The notes under the pieces: model-generated
Database searches by the model: none
The model's input: the letters and a program-made list of their open reading frames with translations, nothing else
What the model was told of the DNA's origin: nothing
Position numbers and translations under genes: made by a program
Shown here: in pieces, positions 17,901-25,398 of the stretch
How the letters are laid out: every line of letters begins with the position of its first letter
Numbering within the stretch: position 1 is the stretch's first letter
Source: Actinomyces sp. ph3
GTDB lineage: Bacteria; Actinomycetota; Actinomycetes; Actinomycetales; Actinomycetaceae
DNA: 64,000 nt
NCBI RefSeq assembly: GCF_000308055.1
Contig: NZ_CAGY01000002.1
Span: forward strand, 124,001 to 188,000
Direction: 5' to 3'

Positions 17901-20900
17901 TTAGGCAAATTTATCTGCCTTCCGACGCTGTTTCATGGTGACCAGCGAGATCACCATCGCCCCGCCCATAAGCGCCACTGCGACGCCGATGTACGGGTAG
18001 ATTCCGAAGCTGCCCGATACGGGCAGATGTCCTACCTCGGTGTCTTTCACGAGGAGGGTGGCCTTGCGTGCATTTCCAACCAGGAAGCCCTTGGGACCGG
18101 GCAGGCTGCCGGAGATCGAAGAGAAGGCCTGAACTGCGCCCTTGGCCCACTTGGCCGTGTTTTCCACTTCGTCTCCGAGCTCGACCTTGGTGCCGGTGCC
18201 ATCGGTCTGAGCGGCGTCCAGCGTGAAGGTGATGGGCCTGGGAAGGAGCGAGTGCCCTGCGGGGGCCTTGGTCTCAACCAGCCAGTAGACGCGGCCAAGT
18301 TCCAGGTCGTTGACGGACCAGTAGTAGCCATCGGTTGCATTCGCCTGGGTCAGGGTCTTGACCACGGTGGCGTTGGCGTCAGTATTCGGGTTGGCATTGT
18401 AGATTGCGAACTCAGCGCCCGACAGGGGGTACATCTTGACTCCCTTGGGACCGGTGTACTGGTTCGAAGGATCCATGAAGGTCTTACCTGTGTTCTGCGT
18501 GCCGGCCTTCACCACGACGAAGTCGTGCGGAACGGTCGGGCCACAGGCCTTGTTGTTCTCGGTGCCATCCCAGTCCTTGCCGTTTTCAGCGTAGACCTGG
18601 TTGAAGAGGCCGTAGCCGGCCTTCGGGATACCAGTTGAGTCAGCTCGGCAGGCGAGGTTCTCTTCCGAGTATCCAGCCGCGGCAGTATTACGCGTCACCG
18701 TGAAGCGGATCCAGAATTCCTTTGAGGCATTGGGAGCCAGTTCGACGCCGTTCGTCAGGGTGTACACGCCATTCGTTGCAGCTGCATCGGAGGCAGTGTC
18801 CAAACCTGCTTGGGTTTCAGCGATCTTTGCGGACTGAATCTCAAGGCCCTTGGCAAATTCGGGCTTATCTGTGAGCTTGCCGGTGTTGGCGGCCAGCGAG
18901 CCGTCGTTGGTAGCGAGGATCTTGTAGTCCACGGTGAAGTTGGTTGCACCGGTGGCGCCGCCGTTGTTCTCGATGGACTTTTCAACACGCAGCTTGGGAG
19001 CCTGGTATTCGTTGACGAAGGTACAGGTGATGGGGGCTGCCTCGTTGGACGCTGCGCCGCCGACGTTCTTGAAGTTAACGCCGTGCTCGGTCTTGGTCAC
19101 GGCGACGTCTTCACCGATGCCGTTGACGCACTTCACGTCCTTGAGGTTCCACTTATCGTCCCCACCGGTCGAGATTTCCTTCTCTTCGATGGTGAAGTCG
19201 GAGTTACCGACCTCGAAGGGGATGAAGGTCGAATCGTACTTCGCGTTGGCCTCACCAAATCCCGTGGGGGTCAGCGTTGCAAGCGAGTTGCTTGCGGACA
19301 TGTAGGTACCGCGGGCCGGAGCGGAGGAGGCCGTGGGCTTCGTGACTGACACGGTGCCGGTGGTCGCCGGGGTACGGCTCGTGTTATCCGCCCAGGTAGA
19401 GCCCGTAGTTGCTGTGAAGGTAGCGGCAGGGATCGCAGGGTTGGCACCCGAAGGATCCTCGACGGACTTCACAATGCGCACGGAGCGCTCTTCGGTGATG
19501 ACACCGTAGAGGCAGGCGTAGTTGACCGAGAGTTCCTGCGTCACGAAGTAGTCAGTACGCTTGGCGTCCGACGGGACAGTCGTCGGGCAGTTAGCGGTCG
19601 GGATGGAGTTGAAGTTCTCCGGGGTCAAGAAGTTGGTCGCGTTCGTCGCGGGGACAAAGCCCCACAAGTGAAGACGATAAGTGCGTCCGTTCTTCGTGAA
19701 GGTCTTGTCCGAGACGGTCTTCTCCAGCTTGACAGTGTCGGAGACGTAGGGGTTCTCGTTGACGTTACCCTTTGCGCCGGGCCAATAGCGAGGCTTGGTT
19801 TCTTCCTTCGTCAGCTGATTGTGAGGCTGCTCTGCACCGCCGTTGTAGTACTGGCTGTAGAGGTCGTAGTCACCGTTACCTTCACCCACGTACTTGACGC
19901 AGTACATGCGTCCCGAACGGGATTCGGGCAGGTTTGTGTAACCCTGCGAGCGGTCGGCCGCGTTGACCGGGTTCGGCTCGTAGGCGGGACCAATGAAATC
20001 GCCAGAAGGCGTGTAACCCGGACGACCGTAAGTGTCACCAGACAGCACGTAGTCACGAGGCAGTTTTCCACCAATGCGCTGCGTAGCATCCCAGCCGTTA
20101 ATACCAAAGTCGGTAGAGCAAGTGCCTGTCCCCGGCACGCCAGCCGTCTTTACGTAGGCGCCGCCCTTGCGGTAGATGATCGTCGAGGCCAGGGTGTTGA
20201 AGGTCTCGTGGTTGATAAAGGGGAATGCTTCGCCCTCGTCCCCAGGAATCAGTCCCGTGAACTTCAGGTTCAGGCTCGAGACGAAGTAAGGCTGGCCAAG
20301 ACCGCCTGGGGCAGCCGCCTGTCCAATGGGCAGGTTATTGTGGCGGATCGCGCCAAGAAGGAAGGTTTGACCCGGTTCAACCTTGCCAGGGTTATTCGGC
20401 TTGAAGCCAATGGCACTCTGTCCATTCACCCAGATCTTCGTGTTGTCAGCAGCCCATTGATTGTAGTGATCCTGCATCCACTTTTTACTGGCTGCAGAGT
20501 CACCCCAGTCAGCGGTCTGGTTATCCCACTTCCACGGCGTACCTCGGGCAATGTAGGTCCACGCGTCCTTATTCTTAGCGGTTTCGCCGCCGAGCCAGGT
20601 AGTTAGCTTCTGATTGCTACTGCGAAGCCGATTTTCGGTCATGCCAACGACAACACCGTAGCGGATGCTGTCATTCAGGTCAGAGCCGGTCGGGGTTTCG
20701 CGAGTATGACCCTCACCCATGATCGCGTCGACCATGCCGACATCGATCTTGCCCGCCGCAGCTTCCTGTGCCGCATACGCAGGCTGAGGAGCAACGAAGC
20801 TTCCGACAAGTGCGCTACCGGCGGTTGCTGTTACAGCAAAGGCCGCCACGAAGCGCGTCGATACAGACCTGCGTTTCGATGTAGCTGAGCTTTTCGCATT

Positions 20901-20906
20901 CGTCAT
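17901..20906 (-). CDS. Fimbrial tip adhesin with LPVSG sorting signal
   Basis: The precursor is about 1001 residues with a signal peptide ending near PAYAAQ, a large N-terminal adhesive region (ITRGTPWKWDN, GYKPNNPGKVEPGQTF), DUF11/SpaA-like repeats (CTFVNEYQAPKLRVEKS), an E-box-like VETKAPAGHSLL and the sorting motif LPVSG (961-965) with a C-terminal helix and basic tail. Size, order and wall-sorting signal match a FimQ/FimB-type tip pilin. I chose the ATG at 20906 (GAGGAG 10 bases upstream) over one 90 bases earlier. The shaft pilin follows after 80 bases. A paralogue lies at 39-41.7 kb. Confidence 0.88.
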   Translation of the reverse strand: MTNAKSSATSKRRSVSTRFVAAFAVTATAGSALVGSFVAPQPAYAAQEAAAGKIDVGMVDAIMGEGHTRETPTGSDLNDSIRYGVVVGMTENRLRSSNQKLTTWLGGETAKNKDAWTYIARGTPWKWDNQTADWGDSAASKKWMQDHYNQWAADNTKIWVNGQSAIGFKPNNPGKVEPGQTFLLGAIRHNNLPIGQAAAPGGLGQPYFVSSLNLKFTGLIPGDEGEAFPFINHETFNTLASTIIYRKGGAYVKTAGVPGTGTCSTDFGINGWDATQRIGGKLPRDYVLSGDTYGRPGYTPSGDFIGPAYEPNPVNAADRSQGYTNLPESRSGRMYCVKYVGEGNGDYDLYSQYYNGGAEQPHNQLTKEETKPRYWPGAKGNVNENPYVSDTVKLEKTVSDKTFTKNGRTYRLHLWGFVPATNATNFLTPENFNSIPTANCPTTVPSDAKRTDYFVTQELSVNYACLYGVITEERSVRIVKSVEDPSGANPAIPAATFTATTGSTWADNTSRTPATTGTVSVTKPTASSAPARGTYMSASNSLATLTPTGFGEANAKYDSTFIPFEVGNSDFTIEEKEISTGGDDKWNLKDVKCVNGIGEDVAVTKTEHGVNFKNVGGAASNEAAPITCTFVNEYQAPKLRVEKSIENNGGATGATNFTVDYKILATNDGSLAANTGKLTDKPEFAKGLEIQSAKIAETQAGLDTASDAAATNGVYTLTNGVELAPNASKEFWIRFTVTRNTAAAGYSEENLACRADSTGIPKAGYGLFNQVYAENGKDWDGTENNKACGPTVPHDFVVVKAGTQNTGKTFMDPSNQYTGPKGVKMYPLSGAEFAIYNANPNTDANATVVKTLTQANATDGYYWSVNDLELGRVYWLVETKAPAGHSLLPRPITFTLDAAQTDGTGTKVELGDEVENTAKWAKGAVQAFSSISGSLPGPKGFLVGNARKATLLVKDTEVGHLPVSGSFGIYPYIGVAVALMGGAMVISLVTMKQRRKADKFA

Positions 20907-21002
20907 GCTGGAGGTGCTCCTCATGTCATGGGATAGCTGACAGTTTTCCGACAACGCGTCGTCGACTACGCGTGCGACAACAAATATGTGTGTCATCTAC
21001 CG

Positions 21003-21041
21003 CCTATTGGGATAGGAACGATTTGAGGGTATGTAATACCC
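21003..21041. promoter_or_regulatory. Two short palindromes upstream of the fimbrial tip gene
   Basis: CCTAT-TGGG-ATAGG (21003-21016) and GGGTAT-GTA-ATACCC (21027-21041) lie about 100-135 bases upstream of the tip start. They are possible operators for an unidentified regulator. Confidence 0.35.
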
Positions 21042-21201
21042 GCTCGATTTACAATTGAATCGTACAGGCGACTCTCAGCTAACTATCGCGAACATGGCAG
21101 AATTGGCCATAAAATTTCAATAAATCCACCCAAATAAACATCTTCCGACCTGCATATATGCGAAATTGCTACACATTTCAGAAGACTCATTTCTGGGATA
21201 T

Positions 21202-21217
21202 CGTGATCTAGCTCACA
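21202..21217. promoter_or_regulatory. CRP/GlxR-type binding site upstream of the fimbrial operon
   Basis: CGTGATCTAGCTCACA matches TGTGANNTANNTCACA (the corynebacterial GlxR and E. coli CRP form) in every fixed position except the first. It lies about 300 bp upstream of the tip gene and about 510 bp before nrdH, so the fimbrial operon is the more likely target. Confidence 0.5.
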
Positions 21218-21408
21218 ACTCCCAGTATTTACGCATTTTTTATTCAGAAATCGCGCATCTTCCACTCATTTGAGCTTTGCTGACACAACTTCTCTATCCG
21301 TCAACCGCGCAACCTGGGGAACACTGGAGCACATGCCCCCCATAAGAACGGGAGATGACCCATCAACTGTGCTACCGAGCTAGCACTACGTGCGACACGC
21401 CGACATGG

Positions 21409-21435
21409 GCACGAAATTTTTCGAATTTTTCGTGC
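21409..21435. promoter_or_regulatory. 27-bp AT-rich inverted repeat
   Basis: Arms GCACGAAA and TTTCGTGC flank an 11-base centre containing TTCGAA. There is no run of T after it and no gene end nearby, so it looks like an operator rather than a terminator. Confidence 0.4.
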
Positions 21436-21437
21436 GC

Positions 21438-21579
21438 TTACCCACAACCTCAACCCACTCTGTGGAGAAATCGAAGAGCTCTATCCACAGGCCCCCTCGG
21501 GCACAATTTCCTCAAATTACACCGATGTAAGCCATCCTCATCCACACCCCATCCACAGGGGACCAACCATCCATCCACA
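21438..21579. promoter_or_regulatory. Cluster of DnaA-box-like sequences upstream of nrdH
   Basis: TTACCCACA (21438), TTCTCCACA (minus strand, 21469-21461), CTATCCACA (21481) and TCATCCACA (21538) each differ from TTATCCACA by one base. Two weaker copies start at 21549 and 21571. E. coli nrdAB is controlled through DnaA boxes, so a similar role is possible here. Confidence 0.45.
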
Positions 21580-21602
21580 TCTAGGGTTAGGAACACAGTT
21601 AG

Positions 21603-21618
21603 ACACAACATATTGGGT
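21603..21618. promoter_or_regulatory. NrdR box 1 (candidate)
   Basis: ACACAACATATTGGGT resembles the NrdR consensus (ACAC, an AT-rich centre, then GTGT). It is paired with a second box 32 bp downstream, about three helical turns, as expected for NrdR sites. Confidence 0.55.
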
Positions 21619-21621
21619 CTC

Positions 21622-21650
21622 GTGACGAAAGCACACACAAGGTGTAGTGT
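21622..21650 (+). promoter_or_regulatory. Candidate nrdHIE promoter
   Basis: GTGACG (21622-21627), a 17-base spacer and TAGTGT (21645-21650). The -10 overlaps the second NrdR box, which would explain repression. Confidence 0.4.
21635..21650. promoter_or_regulatory. NrdR box 2 (candidate)
   Basis: ACACAAGGTGTAGTGT keeps both ends of the NrdR box (ACAC and GTGT), lies on the same helix face as box 1 and overlaps the proposed -10. Confidence 0.55.
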
Positions 21651-21724
21651 TGTCGCATGTTCCGCTCCCCCGGGTAAACAGCGGAGAAAACACACATCAA
21701 CACACGACATTGAAAGGTCCGGCC

Positions 21725-21985
21725 ATGTCTATCACCGTCTACTCCAAGCCCATGTGTGTCCAGTGCGACGCGACCTACCGCGCACTCGACAAGCAGGGAC
21801 TGGACTACACGAAGGTCGACCTCACCGAAGACCCCTCGGCACTCGAGTTCATTAAGGGCCTGGGCTACCAGCAAGCTCCCGTCGTCATCGCCGGCGAAGA
21901 CCACTGGAGCGGCTACCGCCCCGACCTCATCAAGGCCGCAGCACAGGCCTCGGCAATGGGAACGGCACGCGTCGTTAACGCCTAA
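21725..21985 (+). CDS. nrdH: Glutaredoxin-like NrdH redoxin
   Basis: This 86-residue glutaredoxin-fold protein has the active site CVQC (after SKPM) and the NrdH-typical C-terminal WSGYRPD. It passes electrons from thioredoxin reductase to the class Ib ribonucleotide reductase. I chose the ATG at 21725 because GAAAGG lies 7 bases upstream and NrdH proteins start at this strand. It is first in nrdHIE, preceded by NrdR and DnaA-box-like sites and followed by an internal hairpin terminator. Confidence 0.95.
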   Translation: MSITVYSKPMCVQCDATYRALDKQGLDYTKVDLTEDPSALEFIKGLGYQQAPVVIAGEDHWSGYRPDLIKAAAQASAMGTARVVNA

Positions 21986-21994
21986 AAGCAACCC

Positions 21995-22035
21995 ACCCGG
22001 TCCCCCAAGCAAACCGGGGGACCGGGTCACTTTTT
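21995..22035 (+). terminator. Terminator or attenuator between nrdH and nrdI
   Basis: A 12-bp stem ACCCGGTCCCCC / GGGGGACCGGGT with a 9-base loop is followed by CACTTTTTG. It sits inside the operon, so it probably gives nrdH more transcript than nrdIE. Confidence 0.7.
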
Positions 22036-22076
22036 GCTCCCTGCCCAGGGGCGGCCTCGTGAAAGGAAAAGACCAC

Positions 22077-22493
22077 ATGGTCAACGTCGTCTACTTCTCG
22101 TCGGCGACGGGCAATACCCGCCGTTTCGTGGAAAAACTCGGATTCCCAGCACAGCGAATCCCACTTCTCCCCCGCGACGGATTCCTTCACGTCGATCAAC
22201 CCTACGTCCTCATCGTTCCTACCTACGGCGGAGGCAACGTCAAGGGAGCAGTCCCCAAACAAGTCATCAAGTTCCTCAACGATGAACACAACCGTGGCCT
22301 CTGCCGCGGAGTGATCTCTTCTGGGAACACCAACTTCGGCACGGCCTACTGCCTGGCCGGAGACATCATCTCCGCAAAATTACATATCCCCCACATGTAC
22401 AAATTTGAGCTCCTCGGCACTGCCGAAGACGTCTCACGAGTTCGCGAAGGATTGAGCGAGTTTTGGCAGAAAACCTCACTGACACAGGAGTAG
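22077..22493 (+). CDS. nrdI: Class Ib ribonucleotide reductase flavodoxin NrdI
   Basis: The 138-residue protein begins [20 protein letters not shown], the FMN-binding flavodoxin-like start of NrdI, with VPTYGGGN and SSGNTNFG forming the other flavin loops. NrdI supplies the oxidant that activates the dimanganese cofactor of NrdF. AAAGGA lies about 9 bases before the ATG at 22077. Its 3' end overlaps the start of nrdE by 31 bases. Confidence 0.95.
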   Translation: MVNVVYFSSATGNTRRFVEKLGFPAQRIPLLPRDGFLHVDQPYVLIVPTYGGGNVKGAVPKQVIKFLNDEHNRGLCRGVISSGNTNFGTAYCLAGDIISAKLHIPHMYKFELLGTAEDVSRVREGLSEFWQKTSLTQE

Positions 22494-24619
22494 AACCAGC
22501 CCCCTCCCCCGAGCTGGATTACCACGCGCTCAACGCGCAACTGAACCTCTACGACGCCGACGGCAAGATCCAATTCGAGGCCGATCGACAGGCAGCACGT
22601 CAGTACTTCCTCCAGCACGTCAACCAGAACACCGTGTTCTTCCACGACCTGGAAGAGAAGATGGAATACCTGGTCGAACAGGGCTACTACGAGAAGCACG
22701 TCCTGGACCAATACGAATTCCAGGATATTAAGGACCTTCACAAGCAGGCCTACGCTCACAAGTTCCGATTCCCCACCTTCCTGGGCGCCTTCAAGTACTA
22801 CACCTCGTACACGCTCAAGACCTTCGACGGAACCCGCTACCTAGAGCGCTTCGAAGACCGCGTCGTCATGGTCGCGCTCTACCTGGCACAGGGAAACATC
22901 GAGATGGCGCGCCACCTGGTCGACGAGATGATGACCGGACGCTTCCAGCCCGCGACCCCGACCTTCCTCAACGCCGGCAAGGCCGCGCGAGGCGAGCTCG
23001 TTTCCTGCTTCCTTCTGCGCATCGAAGACAACATGGAGTCCATCGCCCGCGGCATTAACTCCGCTCTGCAGCTGTCCAAGCGCGGCGGCGGCGTGGCCCT
23101 GCAGCTCACCAACCTTCGCGAGGCCGGCGCCCCGATCAAGAAGATTCAGAACCAGTCCAGTGGCGTGGTTCCCGTTATGAAGCTTCTCGAGGACTCCTTC
23201 TCCTACGCGAACCAGCTGGGTGCACGTCAGGGCGCGGGTGCCGTCTACCTGCACGCACACCACCCGGACATCATGCAGTTCCTGGACACCAAGCGTGAGA
23301 ACGCGGACGAGAAGATCCGTATTAAGACCCTCTCCTTGGGTGTGGTCATCCCCGACATTACCTTCGAGTTGGCCCGTAAGAACGAGGACATGTACCTCTT
23401 CAGCCCCTACGACGTCGAGCGCGTCTACGGTGTGCCCTTCTCGGAAATCTCGGTCACCGAGAAGTACCACGAGATGGTTGACGATGGCCGTATCCACAAG
23501 AAGAAGATCAACGCACGTCGCTTCTTCCAGACCATCGCTGAAATCCAGTTCGAGTCCGGCTACCCCTACATCGTCTTCGAAGACACGGTCAACGCTGCGA
23601 ACCCCATCAAGGGCCGCATCACCATGTCGAACCTGTGCTCGGAGATCCTCCAGGTGTCCGAGGCCTCGACCTACAACGATGACCTCTCTTACTCGCATAT
23701 TGGTAAGGACATCTCCTGCAACCTTGGCTCGCTCAACATCGCGAAAACCATGGATTCCCCGGACTTCTCCAAGACCATCGAGACCGCAATCCGCGGCCTG
23801 ACCGCCGTCTCCGACCTGTCGGATATCCAGTCGGTGCCTTCGATTGCCCGTGGTAACGCCATGAGCCACGCCATCGGCCTTGGCCAGATGAACCTCCACG
23901 GCTACCTCGCCCGCGAGCACGTCTACTACGGCAGCGAAGAAGCCCTGGACTTCACGAATATGTACTTCATGGCCGTTGCCTACGAGGCCATCAAGGCCTC
24001 GTGCACAATCGCCCGCGAGCGCGGCGTGAGTTTCGAAGGTTTCGAGGATTCCCAGTACGCCTCGGGCGAGTACTTCCGCAAGTACATCGACCAGGTGTGG
24101 GAGCCCCAAACTGAGCGCTGCCGCGAACTTCTTGCGGCCTCGACAATCCACCTGCCCACGCAGGAGGATTGGGCGGCTCTGGCGGCCGACGTCGCCCAGT
24201 ACGGTATGTACAACCAGAACCTGCAGGCGGTCCCGCCGACCGGTTCGATCTCGTACATCAACGGCTCGACCTCGTCGATTCACCCGATCGTCTCGCGCAT
24301 CGAAATCCGCAAGGAAGGCAAGATCGGTCGCGTCTACTACCCGGCGCCCTACATGACGAACGAAAACCTGGAGTACTACCAGGATGCGTACGAAATCGGC
24401 CCCGAGAAGATCATCGACACCTACGCGGTGGCGACCCAGCACGTCGATCAGGGCCTGTCGCTCACGCTGTTCTACCCCGATACGGTAACCACGCGTGACC
24501 TCAACAAGTCCTACATCTACGCGTGGAGGAAGGGCATCAAGACCCTGTACTACATGCGACTGCGCCAGATGGCACTGGAAGGCACCGAAGTTTCGGGCTG
24601 CGTGTCCTGCATGCTGTGA
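22463..24619 (+). CDS. nrdE: Class Ib ribonucleoside-diphosphate reductase, alpha subunit
   Basis: The 718-residue protein has the reductase core ([18 protein letters not shown] with an active-site Cys, NLCSEI, MNLHGYL) and a C-terminal GCVSC redox pair that NrdH reduces. It lacks an ATP-cone, as expected for NrdE. It reduces ribonucleoside diphosphates in complex with NrdF. The start is a TTG inside nrdI with GAAGGA 11 bases upstream; no ATG or GTG is available before conserved sequence begins. The partner nrdF lies 13.4 kb away. Confidence 0.95.
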   Translation: MAENLTDTGVEPAPSPELDYHALNAQLNLYDADGKIQFEADRQAARQYFLQHVNQNTVFFHDLEEKMEYLVEQGYYEKHVLDQYEFQDIKDLHKQAYAHKFRFPTFLGAFKYYTSYTLKTFDGTRYLERFEDRVVMVALYLAQGNIEMARHLVDEMMTGRFQPATPTFLNAGKAARGELVSCFLLRIEDNMESIARGINSALQLSKRGGGVALQLTNLREAGAPIKKIQNQSSGVVPVMKLLEDSFSYANQLGARQGAGAVYLHAHHPDIMQFLDTKRENADEKIRIKTLSLGVVIPDITFELARKNEDMYLFSPYDVERVYGVPFSEISVTEKYHEMVDDGRIHKKKINARRFFQTIAEIQFESGYPYIVFEDTVNAANPIKGRITMSNLCSEILQVSEASTYNDDLSYSHIGKDISCNLGSLNIAKTMDSPDFSKTIETAIRGLTAVSDLSDIQSVPSIARGNAMSHAIGLGQMNLHGYLAREHVYYGSEEALDFTNMYFMAVAYEAIKASCTIARERGVSFEGFEDSQYASGEYFRKYIDQVWEPQTERCRELLAASTIHLPTQEDWAALAADVAQYGMYNQNLQAVPPTGSISYINGSTSSIHPIVSRIEIRKEGKIGRVYYPAPYMTNENLEYYQDAYEIGPEKIIDTYAVATQHVDQGLSLTLFYPDTVTTRDLNKSYIYAWRKGIKTLYYMRLRQMALEGTEVSGCVSCML

Positions 24620-24643
24620 CGTCAGGTCCGTATAGCGGGTAAA

Positions 24644-24680
24644 GCGGGGGTCGGGAAACCGGCCCCCGCATTGTATTTGT
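24644..24680 (+). terminator. Terminator after nrdE
   Basis: An 11-bp stem GCGGGGGTCGG / CCGGCCCCCGC (one G-T wobble) with a GAAA loop is followed by ATTGTATTTGT. Confidence 0.75.
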
Positions 24681-24730
24681 GCTGGTGTGTGCCTGCGGGT
24701 GCGGGATGACACACTGGGTACGCGGGCGCG

Positions 24731-24811
24731 GCCTCGGAAAGTCACAGGAAGGGCGCGCACCGCCTCGGAAAGTCACACGAAGTCGGGAAAAGACACAGGG
24801 CATAACCTGTG
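24731..24811. repeat. Direct repeats plus a palindrome upstream of the 24.9-kb gene
   Basis: GCCTCGGAAAGTCACAGGAAG (24731) recurs 31 bp later with one change (24762), and a shorter related stretch starts at 24783. It overlaps the inverted repeat CACAGG-N6-CCTGTG (24794-24811). This looks like a regulator-binding array in the 274-bp gap after nrdE. Confidence 0.45.
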
Positions 24812-24881
24812 ACAAACACCGACTTCATGTGGAGCAAGCTTAGAGGATGCTTGGAACGCGCCCGTACCTCAAGCCATTGCC

Positions 24882-24893
24882 TATGATGGAGGC
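24882..24893 (+). promoter_or_regulatory. -10 box of a probable leaderless promoter
   Basis: TATGAT (24882-24887), close to the consensus TATAAT, is followed by GGAGGC and directly by the ATG at 24894. Confidence 0.55.
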
Positions 24894-25394
24894 ATGACGC
24901 AACCTGATCCGCAAAACTCCGGACCATTCACAGCCCCCGTCCCAATGAACGCTCCGGGATACGCGGAATCCGCACAGGTACCGCAAGTGCCAGCACCGTC
25001 TCCGGCAATGCCAGCCCCAGCCTCGGCAATGCCAGCGCCAACTCCCGTTGCACCCCAGCAACCCCAAACAGCCCCCCAGCCCCAGTTCGGCGCACCTCAA
25101 TTCACCTACACGCCGACCACACCGACGCTGGAGGCACGCAATGTCCCCAGCACCGGCCCACTGGTTCTTGCTCTTCTGGGCCTGTTCCTCATCGGCCTTT
25201 TCGGCTCGATTCCGGCATGGGCATGGAGTGCTTCCGCGATCAAGAACGCTCGCTCGGCGTCTCTTCCCGAAAGTTCCTATCAGAAGGCCCTCATGGCCCG
25301 TTCTCTGGGCATCGCAGGCACAATCATTCACTCTTGCCTGGTAGTTTTCCTCATCATTTACGCGATCATCACGATCTCGCACGCGATCGGCTGA
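24894..25394 (+). CDS. Proline-rich DUF4190-like membrane protein
   Basis: The first ~80 residues are Pro/Ala/Gln-rich and disordered with repeated PAPxxAMPAP units. Two hydrophobic helices follow (about 85-108 and 135-160), the layout of DUF4190-type small actinobacterial membrane proteins. The function is unknown. The stop is four bases before the start of the COG3044 ATPase gene, so the two are likely cotranscribed from the leaderless promoter. Confidence 0.7.
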   Translation: MTQPDPQNSGPFTAPVPMNAPGYAESAQVPQVPAPSPAMPAPASAMPAPTPVAPQQPQTAPQPQFGAPQFTYTPTTPTLEARNVPSTGPLVLALLGLFLIGLFGSIPAWAWSASAIKNARSASLPESSYQKALMARSLGIAGTIIHSCLVVFLIIYAIITISHAIG

Positions 25395-25398
25395 ACTC

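Larger units (their letters stand above)
20907..21724. other. 818-bp AT-rich regulatory region between the fimbrial and nrd operons
   Basis: No convincing gene is present. The fimbrial side is AT-rich and holds two short palindromes and a CRP/GlxR-type site; the nrd side holds a 27-bp inverted repeat, a cluster of DnaA-box-like sequences, two NrdR-box-like sequences and a promoter. These are listed separately. Confidence 0.7.

Noticed and set aside
19668-20606. 312-residue open frame on the plus strand
   Set aside because: It lies opposite the fimbrial tip gene and shows no domain; the tip gene has a signal peptide and sorting motif.
22841-24760. 639-residue open frame on the minus strand
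   Set aside because: It lies fully opposite nrdE, which is a clear conserved gene. The frame is open because GC-rich codon bias removes stops on the other strand; the product has no recognisable domain.
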